A DNA stretch of 64,000 nucleotides from an uncultured Bacteroidales bacterium (GTDB lineage Bacteria; Bacteroidota; Bacteroidia; Bacteroidales; Bacteroidaceae): NCBI GenBank assembly GCA_902798615.1, contig CADBXL010000013.1, positions 171,399 to 235,398 of the forward strand, in the 5' to 3' direction. The position numbers were made by a program, and so were the translations under genes. Positions 9,282 through 17,190 of this stretch are shown in pieces. Position 1 is the stretch's first letter. The number at the start of each line of letters is the position of its first letter. The notes under the pieces were generated by a model, which was not told the origin of the DNA, made no database searches, and worked only from the letters and a program-made list of their open reading frames with translations.

Positions 9282-10733
9282 TTATCTTACGATATATTTC
9301 CTACCACCCCTGACTACAATTCCCTTTTTGTTAGAATTTACCTTCTGACCAAAAAGATTAAATGTAGCTTCTGACGAGATACGATTGTCGGCAACAGAAT
9401 TTATACCGGTAACTTCATCTTCTGAAATCTCAGAAGATTTGGTAGAGCCCCAAAGAGTAGAACCTGCATAAGTCTTCACATCCTCCTTGACAATATCTGT
9501 CGCGATTTTTGTGTAACTGTATGGAATATAGCACTCTCCAAAGCTTGCTGGTTTTGAGAATGATTCGTTCGTTACGTTATCATCTGCCCAAATAACAGAA
9601 GTGGCATCTTGCTGAGAAAAAATCTTCTTTACTCCCACTTCGAAATAGTTTCCTTCAATAAGGAACTCCGAGTTCTTTCGCGGATTGATACAAGCCGTTA
9701 AATTTCCCTTGCAATTGAAGTAGTTGTTCAGCATGTGGAATCGGCCAAAACGTGCCATTGGCATACGAGCACGACACTTGGCTCCCCATGAATTATAAGC
9801 TAAAGTAACCGACAACTTATCATCATCACTAACCTTACTGTCGGAACTTCCTATAAGAGTGGTATTCTGATGCATAAGAGAACGGTCGGTATAAAAGAAC
9901 TCATTCCAACTTACAGTAATCATATCCGATTCATTAGAGATATCAAAATTTCCGTCAATACCATCTATGAATTCACAATGATCTACCCACACATTACTTG
10001 AGTATTGAATTGACAGCAGGTCATTTCCGCTACAATCAATAGAACCTGGACCTACAAAACAAATATTACGGAAGATAAGGTTCTTGCATCGTTTCACAGA
10101 GAACACCCCGGCATCACGATAGTTCTCATTTCCATACTTTTCATAAAGAGCCTTTCGAGTAAGATATTCGGCCTCTTCATCCACATCAATTCCATTTGGA
10201 AGTTTGCCTCCTGTTCCCTTTGAGGTTGAAGCGCCCTCAACACCAGCATCCTTAAGAATTTCAATAACATCAGGAGTTACAAACCACTCTGTAACGAGAC
10301 GGGCATTATTGATACCGAGGATAGTCTTGTCATTACAACCTGTACCTGATCCCTGATTCTGAATCGTAATGAACTTCTTGATTACGAAATCACCCTTGGA
10401 ACCGTCAAGAATCACGATATCATTATTCTTGATAGCATTCTTAATGTCATCGTCCTTACTAACATTTTCCGCAGTAAGAACCTTGACCTTCTTACCACTC
10501 TCAGGATTATCAAGAAGAGCCATAGCATCTTCATAGGTACAGACGCCACCACCCGTAATCTTTTCCAAAGACGGGTTGGAATCTATACGAGAATCGCACG
10601 TCGCGAAACCGAATGCCTGTAATTGATCATACTCAGAATGAGCGAAATCTGATTGTGCTTTTAGTGAGATTGGAACAATAGCTGCAATAGCCAGCATAGA
10701 TGCCGTTAGGATTTTGTTTGAGATAATCATCAT
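9282..10733 (-). CDS. Secreted pectate lyase, polysaccharide lyase family 1-like
   Basis: A 483-residue secreted enzyme expected to cleave polygalacturonate by beta-elimination. An N-terminal signal peptide ends near LKAQ (about 26). The body has PL1 parallel beta-helix features: NIIFRNI-like strands (CKNLIFRNICFVG), WVDHCEF, DGNFDISNESDMITVSWNEF and a later RARMPMARFGRFHMLNNYF segment carrying the catalytic-type RxPxxR arrangement. The C-terminus (TFNLFGQKVN...KGIVVRGGRKYIVR) resembles type A sorting tails of the type IX secretion system. The product, unsaturated oligogalacturonate, matches the KduI/GatC-type locus about 15 kb away. Confidence 0.87.
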   Translation of the reverse strand: MMIISNKILTASMLAIAAIVPISLKAQSDFAHSEYDQLQAFGFATCDSRIDSNPSLEKITGGGVCTYEDAMALLDNPESGKKVKVLTAENVSKDDDIKNAIKNNDIVILDGSKGDFVIKKFITIQNQGSGTGCNDKTILGINNARLVTEWFVTPDVIEILKDAGVEGASTSKGTGGKLPNGIDVDEEAEYLTRKALYEKYGNENYRDAGVFSVKRCKNLIFRNICFVGPGSIDCSGNDLLSIQYSSNVWVDHCEFIDGIDGNFDISNESDMITVSWNEFFYTDRSLMHQNTTLIGSSDSKVSDDDKLSVTLAYNSWGAKCRARMPMARFGRFHMLNNYFNCKGNLTACINPRKNSEFLIEGNYFEVGVKKIFSQQDATSVIWADDNVTNESFSKPASFGECYIPYSYTKIATDIVKEDVKTYAGSTLWGSTKSSEISEDEVTGINSVADNRISSEATFNLFGQKVNSNKKGIVVRGGRKYIVR

Positions 10734-10831
10734 ATTAAGTATTCATGTTTTATGTCTATTTCCTTCACTTATGTATGTCAGAAACGTTACGACACTTTCC
10801 TTTTCTTCTGTGCACGCACACGTTTCGATTG

Positions 10832-10839
10832 CAAAGATA
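10832..10839 (-). promoter_or_regulatory. Probable -7 box of pectate lyase gene
   Basis: The minus strand reads TATCTTTG here, a good TAnnTTTG match, with a TTG about 21 bp upstream. The leader to the start at 10733 would be about 100 bases. Confidence 0.5.
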
Positions 10840-10948
10840 GTGGAAATTTTCCAAATGTGCAAGAAAACACGAAGAAAATTCAAGAAATATTTTTACTTTA
10901 TGAAAAAGAGAAGAAAAGACTTTGTTTTTTCTACCTAACATAACCAAT

Positions 10949-10977
10949 ACGAGTGATACAAAATCTGCATCACTCGT
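10949..10977. terminator. Hairpin downstream of the 69-residue gene
   Basis: ACGAGTGAT (10949-10957) pairs with ATCACTCGT (10969-10977) around an 11-base loop. It follows the minus-strand gene ending at 11001 and could terminate the LamG/small-protein transcript. The T-tract is weak. Confidence 0.5.
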
Positions 10978-11000
10978 ACTTTGACCTTAATGGTCAATCT

Positions 11001-11210
11001 TTATTCAAATACCAACCCACCTTTAGAGAAATCATCCGAGCCGTTGATAGGTCCATCATCAATTATCGGACCTGGCGGAACCACATCATTGCCTTCCAAA
11101 TCTCCGGCTCCTGGTGTTACTATTGCGGAATTATGGTTTGATAGTGTCTGTAGCAGTTCCTCTTCAACGAGGAACTGCTCACAGATCGGACTAAAATATT
11201 TTTTCTTCAT
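11001..11210 (-). CDS. Small acidic protein of unknown function (69 aa)
   Basis: A 69-residue reading frame 30 bp downstream of the large LamG gene and on the same strand. The N-terminus is MKKKYFSPICEQFLVEEELL, followed by a Gly/Pro/Asp-rich tail (GDLEGNDVVPPGPIIDD) with no signal peptide or membrane segment. I recall similar short proteins (charged start, EELL segment, Gly-rich tail) recurring beside surface-protein genes in Prevotella, but I cannot name a family. The shape (helical leader, Gly-rich tail) recalls ribosomally made peptide precursors. That is only a resemblance, and no modification enzymes are adjacent. A start near 11210 puts it in the same transcript as the LamG gene. Confidence 0.6.
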   Translation of the reverse strand: MKKKYFSPICEQFLVEEELLQTLSNHNSAIVTPGAGDLEGNDVVPPGPIIDDGPINGSDDFSKGGLVFE

Positions 11211-11240
11211 TTCCTGTTTTTAACAACCTCCTTCTTCTTT

Positions 11241-14200
11241 TTATTTTACTACGTACTTCTTTCCATTTACTACATATACGCCCTTTGAGAGTCCCTCAAG
11301 GCTATGTGTATTGCTACGTACCTTTACTCCATTTACTCCATATACATCAGAACTTTCAAGGATGATGCCATTGTCCTGCAAGATTTCCTCAATAGATGTT
11401 GTTACGCCCTCAGGCTCAGAGTCACCAAAGCTCAAAGATGTGAGAGGCTTTGCATTAGCAGCATCTAGACATCTCAGATAAGCGCGGAATGGCTTTGCCT
11501 TAACATTCTTCTTCAGCTTAGTGAGAGCGCCACTATTGCTCATAACATAAGAGCCTGTTGGAAGTTCAACATCATCGAAGTTACCCTCAAAGACGTATGG
11601 ATAGTCAGAATCATATCCGTAATCACTCCTATAAGAATAAGAGTTTCCATTTTCGCTTACAACCAATGAAGGTGTATTCTCAATGAATCTGACATTTGCA
11701 TTGATTTCCGATACATCCTTTTTAGGAAGAATGAAATAAGGATAACCAGCTATAATGTCTTGGTTAACATGCCAGATAAGCTCTATCTTACCTTTAAGTT
11801 CTCCACTATCATGGATCTTCTTTAGTATCACAACAGCAGTTCCTTCACCAAAGTTCTCTTCTAACTGCTTATGGTTCATGCTGAATGGCAAACAGATAGA
11901 ACTCCACGTATTAGCAGTAAATTTACGCTCATACTTTATAGGCACACAATGCTTAGACGTTATATTGCTAGGTATTGTTGCTGTGTACTCAGACTGAAGT
12001 TTGTCTTTATATACAATAGGAGTCGTGACAACAGAAGTATTCTCCAATGGGATTGTCTCGTAATTCTCATTAGCCTCATCACGCAGACGCTTACCCTCCT
12101 CAAAGTTGAAGCCCGCATAACCAAGCTTAGTATCATTTGAGAATACGTAATATGTCTGTCCTGCGTTAACATTGAATGAGTAACGAACAATACCCTTTGA
12201 CATTACCATATACCCGTTATCAGGAGTCTTAATGACCTTCTGCCTCCAGCCCTGATTCTCCCAGTTTTTAATGAGGAGCTTGAAATGGTCGTAGTTTTCA
12301 GCCTTCATAGCAAGGAGTGATTTCTTCAGACGCTGATTGTAAGTACCTTCCTCAGTCTCAATGAACTGAGCACGACGACGACCTTCCTTGAAGAAGTTGT
12401 CATTCTCAGAAATCTTACTATTAGTACTGGTCTGCACTAATGACAGGCATGCACCTCTTTCATTAGTAATATAGACAGGACGCCAATGTACCTGATCAGA
12501 ATAGTCTTGACTCTGATTTGACTTTTCGAGATTACCATTCTGAAGCACATAGACCGTAAGAAGACCAGCCTTCTCTGGCTCAAACTTCAGGTATGAGCCA
12601 CGACATGGGAGAGTCCAAGGAGTTACATTTCTAACAGCCTGTGTAGTTGGGATGTATCTACCATCCGCATCACTACTATAAGACTCACTCTTTGAGTTCT
12701 GCCTACCCTGTGAGTATGTGGTGAATCCATCAACAGGAGTCAGGTCATTATACTCTGTAAACGCACGACCAGTATCCCAAGCGTCAGTAGCTGTATTATC
12801 ACCAGACAATTCATCACCCTCTGTACCAGCATATGTGTTATCTGTATAAGCCCAACCACCAAGTGACATCGTAATAGCGTCAGATCCATCATTTGCCTTG
12901 ACAGTTTGTTTGTATGCTATATCATAAGTGGAATTCTCTTCTGTGTGTCTTGTCTTAGGAGCCTTAGTTACGCGAATCTGATATGCAGTAGAGAGACTTC
13001 CATCATGAATATTATCAAAGACGAGTTCAGCCTTGATGGTTGCATAACCAGCAATACCTTTAATTGTCACATTTCCATTCTGGTCAACCGTGGCAACATG
13101 AGGAGCAGAACTGCTGAAACGAACGTATGGATTTCCATTTGTGTTGTATGATGCATAGTCAGAAATGTTCTGTGCAGACGAATTGTTTTTTGTTATAAGA
13201 AGCTGTGGCAAAGTTACACTTGGTATCGTGTTGTTTTCACCAATCTTAACATCAACATAGTTTACGCTCACGCGATCTGTTGTACTGAAAAGATGCGTCT
13301 TATCGTATGTATAAATTAATCCATAAGGAGAAATCATGATGTCTGACAACCATACAATATTATTATTGGAATCAACATTATGATTATTGCCATTTACATC
13401 CTTATTACGATGAGTGTACATACTGAATCCACTTATATCAAGATTTGTATGCTTGTAAGCCTCTAACACACTACAATCTTCCCTGCCAATGCCACCATAC
13501 CGGCTAACGCCTCTTGTATAGAAGTTGGCTAAAGCGCCATCAAAAGGATAAATATCATAATGATCAAGAGGATAAGTCACATCGTCTTCAGGCTTTGCTA
13601 CGAAATACAAATGCTCTGTATTTTTTACATTTGGCACACGAACACCAGCCCCTCTCGTCATTCCTATACGACCTTTCTTTAAATCAATATAGATATTACC
13701 TGTTCCTGTGGTAAATGTCAAACCTTCAGTAGAGAATATTGTCTGATTGTTAGATGTGAGGTTTTCCCTTGTGATTTTTTTATTTAACTTATAAACTCCA
13801 TTACCTTGAGACACCCATTTTGCATCAAGCTTTACGTCCGAAGCTGCATAAGCCTTAATAGCCTCAGTGAAATGCCATTCCGTAGGAGTTGTAGAATATC
13901 CCTTTGCCTTGATGATATCCTTGATCTGTGCCTGTGAAAGAGCAACAGAATAGATAGAAATATCATCGTAAGCAAGAGCTGCATCTGAATAGTACTGTTT
14001 CTCGAAGAAGAGACCATGAGGGGTAAAGCCACCAAGCACGATATTACGAAGATACCATGCACGACCTGGATAGTTTCCATCAGGATGGAAGAACTGCATA
14101 TCCTCACCAAGGGTACGAGTATCAACCTCGCCAGTCTTCTCACCATCAAGATACATAGTTATCTTCTTCAAATCCTCAGTAGCAACGTATGTAACATAGT

Positions 14201-16730
14201 GCCAACGCTTGTCATCATAGAACTTATGCTGACGCTGGTCCTGAGTATGGACATAGTTGTTTACGCCAAAGAGACTTTGCTTAGGATTGTCCACAAGGTT
14301 CTGAGTCTCACCATAGAAGAACTTGTTTACATAATCCACCTTTATCTTATTGTCATACTCGTCTAAGATATAGTTACCCTCAGAGTCTGTCTTGTAATAA
14401 GAGTTAGGCATGTATGAGTACGCCCATCCATTACATGAAATATCGAACATGAATCGAGGCTCCTGTCCTGGCTCTATATTTCCAGCATCAGCCTTTCTGA
14501 AACGCTCATTACTAAAGATACAGAACATAGATCCACGCTCAAGAGGAAGCTCATAGTCAACAGCCACACTACCATTGACCCAGAAGCCAATAGTTGCAGC
14601 TCTCTGACCTTCAGGAGCATCGTTGATCTTACCAAACTGAGCCTGCTCCTCATTCGTAAGAATACGACGGAGGAAGTTCTCAGCCTTACTCTCAGTATAT
14701 TCGTCAGGTTCTACCGCAAGGTTCTGGTAATAGTTACCGAATTTATCATCTTTCAAGATTCTGCCCTTGCCACCATAATTATAGAACTTACCCTGCTCAT
14801 CAGCAGTAGGCTCATTAACAGGAGCGCCTTCACCACTCAGCAAATCATTGTCACTCATACCCTCAAAGTCGAGGAAGAATATACGATTCGATGCAAGATT
14901 CAAGTCCATATTTGAGTTAGCTTTGAATGTTGCAGTAGGGGTGCATGCACCATTATCTCCATAATGGCTTTTGTGTGAACCAATAGTGATAACTCTTGGG
15001 TTTTCGCTACCATTAGAGCCCCATTTCTCAAATTCCCATCCCCATGAAGGAGTGGCAAGATATGTAATATTGTCGCCAATACCAGTCTTTGTATAACGAG
15101 GAAGAACATAACCCTCATCTGTGTACAAAGTAACATAGCAGTTCTTCTCATGCGTAGATGTTCCGCTATACTCAGGAGCATAGTCCAGCTTTGTAACCTG
15201 TACGGCAGGATGAGCTACGAGATCCCAAATCCAAGTATGATCCTCTGTCAGACATACATAGATATCATCGGCAGCACCTTGGTACTTGTTGTATTGATAA
15301 GGATAGACGTAGGTTCTTGTAACGGTCTGCCCATTTTCTGTAAATGTCCTCTTCATAACGGCATATACGCGCACAATACCGTCATAGTTTGACACCTTAA
15401 GACTTACCTCTGCATCATTGAACATATCAATAAGGAACTCATTCCAATATTCTTCCGTGAGAGGAGTAAGCACATTAATGCCATCGTCATTCTTTGCGCC
15501 AACCTTATATATATCAGTTACATCCACATTACCAGAAATATCCTGCTCATCATGCCCATCACGACCATAAGCCGTAGGACTACAATCCATATAAAGCAAC
15601 TCTCTACATCCACCACCTTCAAGTATATGGTCGAATATTGACATTGCCCAGTTATATTTGCGGACAGCACCATCACTCCACTTTCTTGACAGCCTGAAAG
15701 TGAACTCACGCTGGCTGTTGAGAGGCACACGATAGCTCATAGAATATACCTGACGAGCCTGTACATCCTTACCTTTGAAATAATAGCTGCGGTTGAATAC
15801 CTTAATCTCAGAGATTTGCGTACTTGCCTGACCGTATGGAATCTTGATAGCATTAAGGTGATAATATGGTAAATCTTTCAACAAAGCATTATCCTTGAAA
15901 TCAAGTTCAAGAACACCATGCTCGTTGATAGGAAGATTTACCTCTACCATACCATTTGTATTATCATTAGCATTAGTCTGCCTGTTAAAGAGAAGTCTCA
16001 CATTTCTATTAGGAGTTCCCTTGATTCTAATACCATTACAATTCGTCAAATCAGCATAACACAATCTATTCACATCACCAGTACCAAGTACCGTTGCCCC
16101 AGCGGCATAAGACTGTGGTGTAAACTCACTAATTGAAGGATAAGAATTTGTAATAGCAGAACCATTACCTACACCATTATATACATAAAACATCGGTTCT
16201 TCTATTGCCTTAACAGAAGAAATAAAAGTGTCGTTATTAGTTGATCCCCAGAAAATCTTGATAGCATTGAGATGATAGTATTCAAGATTTCTCAACGTTT
16301 CGTTTGCGCTGAATATCAATTCTAGAATACCATTAGCAGGAATCTTCTCAACAACCTCAACAATACCATTGGCAGTCATATTTTCATTATCAGTCTGCCT
16401 ATTGAAGAGGAATCTGATTTGCTTTTCTGGAGTACCCACAACGCGGATTCCGCTATATCCGAACAAATCGGCATAGACCAATCTTTTCACATCACCAGTA
16501 CCAAGGATAGTTCCACCCTCATTGTAAGACCTTGGAGGGTAAGCATTGATTTCTGGATTTTCTTCTGTAACGACAGAGGTATTGCCAACATCACTCCATC
16601 CGTGGAACTTAATCACAGACGAACGTGAATTGCCAATAAAGCCTATGCCTTCTGCCCATACACTAATAGTGCCTAATAGCATTAGCACCACAAGGGCAAC
16701 AGATCTGATTTTGTTGCAATTGTTTCTCAT
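11241..16730 (-). CDS. Very large secreted LamG-domain surface protein
   Basis: A 1829-residue protein with a signal peptide (about 1-27, ending SVWA). The first ~310 residues hold two copies of one module, recognised by LGTGDVxRLxYADL and RxLFNRQT occurring twice. A jelly-roll LamG/concanavalin-like domain lies in the 600-950 region (DDKRWHYVTYVATEDLKKIT, then YLDGEKTGEV). A bacterial Ig-like segment (SSAPHVATVDQNGNVTIKG) follows around residue 1190. The C-terminal tail (VYGVNGVKV...KGVYVVNGKKYVVK) looks like a type IX secretion/anchoring signal. No catalytic motif was recognised. It is probably a surface adhesin or glycan-binding protein. It seems co-transcribed with the 69-residue gene downstream. 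Confidence 0.8.
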   Translation of the reverse strand: MRNNCNKIRSVALVVLMLLGTISVWAEGIGFIGNSRSSVIKFHGWSDVGNTSVVTEENPEINAYPPRSYNEGGTILGTGDVKRLVYADLFGYSGIRVVGTPEKQIRFLFNRQTDNENMTANGIVEVVEKIPANGILELIFSANETLRNLEYYHLNAIKIFWGSTNNDTFISSVKAIEEPMFYVYNGVGNGSAITNSYPSISEFTPQSYAAGATVLGTGDVNRLCYADLTNCNGIRIKGTPNRNVRLLFNRQTNANDNTNGMVEVNLPINEHGVLELDFKDNALLKDLPYYHLNAIKIPYGQASTQISEIKVFNRSYYFKGKDVQARQVYSMSYRVPLNSQREFTFRLSRKWSDGAVRKYNWAMSIFDHILEGGGCRELLYMDCSPTAYGRDGHDEQDISGNVDVTDIYKVGAKNDDGINVLTPLTEEYWNEFLIDMFNDAEVSLKVSNYDGIVRVYAVMKRTFTENGQTVTRTYVYPYQYNKYQGAADDIYVCLTEDHTWIWDLVAHPAVQVTKLDYAPEYSGTSTHEKNCYVTLYTDEGYVLPRYTKTGIGDNITYLATPSWGWEFEKWGSNGSENPRVITIGSHKSHYGDNGACTPTATFKANSNMDLNLASNRIFFLDFEGMSDNDLLSGEGAPVNEPTADEQGKFYNYGGKGRILKDDKFGNYYQNLAVEPDEYTESKAENFLRRILTNEEQAQFGKINDAPEGQRAATIGFWVNGSVAVDYELPLERGSMFCIFSNERFRKADAGNIEPGQEPRFMFDISCNGWAYSYMPNSYYKTDSEGNYILDEYDNKIKVDYVNKFFYGETQNLVDNPKQSLFGVNNYVHTQDQRQHKFYDDKRWHYVTYVATEDLKKITMYLDGEKTGEVDTRTLGEDMQFFHPDGNYPGRAWYLRNIVLGGFTPHGLFFEKQYYSDAALAYDDISIYSVALSQAQIKDIIKAKGYSTTPTEWHFTEAIKAYAASDVKLDAKWVSQGNGVYKLNKKITRENLTSNNQTIFSTEGLTFTTGTGNIYIDLKKGRIGMTRGAGVRVPNVKNTEHLYFVAKPEDDVTYPLDHYDIYPFDGALANFYTRGVSRYGGIGREDCSVLEAYKHTNLDISGFSMYTHRNKDVNGNNHNVDSNNNIVWLSDIMISPYGLIYTYDKTHLFSTTDRVSVNYVDVKIGENNTIPSVTLPQLLITKNNSSAQNISDYASYNTNGNPYVRFSSSAPHVATVDQNGNVTIKGIAGYATIKAELVFDNIHDGSLSTAYQIRVTKAPKTRHTEENSTYDIAYKQTVKANDGSDAITMSLGGWAYTDNTYAGTEGDELSGDNTATDAWDTGRAFTEYNDLTPVDGFTTYSQGRQNSKSESYSSDADGRYIPTTQAVRNVTPWTLPCRGSYLKFEPEKAGLLTVYVLQNGNLEKSNQSQDYSDQVHWRPVYITNERGACLSLVQTSTNSKISENDNFFKEGRRRAQFIETEEGTYNQRLKKSLLAMKAENYDHFKLLIKNWENQGWRQKVIKTPDNGYMVMSKGIVRYSFNVNAGQTYYVFSNDTKLGYAGFNFEEGKRLRDEANENYETIPLENTSVVTTPIVYKDKLQSEYTATIPSNITSKHCVPIKYERKFTANTWSSICLPFSMNHKQLEENFGEGTAVVILKKIHDSGELKGKIELIWHVNQDIIAGYPYFILPKKDVSEINANVRFIENTPSLVVSENGNSYSYRSDYGYDSDYPYVFEGNFDDVELPTGSYVMSNSGALTKLKKNVKAKPFRAYLRCLDAANAKPLTSLSFGDSEPEGVTTSIEEILQDNGIILESSDVYGVNGVKVRSNTHSLEGLSKGVYVVNGKKYVVK

Positions 16731-16853
16731 ATTCTATTCCAAATTTTTCAGTCCGTTTCTATGGAGAAATAAGTACTGAGGGGTTAATATTTAAGTGTAA
16801 TTTTTATTGTGTATTTCCTACTCCCTTATAGGGAGATGGTATTTTCTCGTTGG

Positions 16854-16861
16854 CAAAGTTA
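16854..16861 (-). promoter_or_regulatory. Probable -7 box of the LamG gene
   Basis: The minus strand reads TAACTTTG, with a TTG-containing region about 20 bp upstream. The leader is about 115 bases. The remainder of 16731-17190 holds the family E copy and no gene. Confidence 0.55.
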
Positions 16862-17048
16862 ACATTTTTTTCCGATAAACAATGCAATTATCAGGATTTT
16901 AACATTTAATTTTTTTCACAAAAAGGAAGAATAGGCAATTTTGCTTATAAAAACAGAAAAATTGAACAATCGCAACAACAGTAATCCGCATTTTTCACCT
17001 CCCAAATACCTATGTTTTTCCTTTCTTCTTCCGTTATTCCTCCTTTGT

Positions 17049-17165
17049 TCCTCCGAACCAAACTCGATGAAGCTCTTATCCCGAATGGTATCTTCACCGA
17101 CTTTGCACCGACTTTGCACCGACTTTGGTACGGAGGAAGAGCGGAGTTACGACGGAACTATAACG
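17049..17165. repeat. Family E element, imperfect copy with 12-bp tandem repeat
   Basis: It begins CCGAACCAAACTCGATGAAG, like the 9188 copy, but the returning arm is reduced to TTTGGTACGG (17124-17133). Between them a 12-bp unit CGACTTTGCACC is repeated about three times (17098-17127). It continues with GGAAGAGCGGAG and ACGACGGAAC. It sits between the ATPase stop and the LamG promoter. Confidence 0.55.
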
Positions 17166-17190
17166 AAGGCAAACAGGAATCACGCCGATC

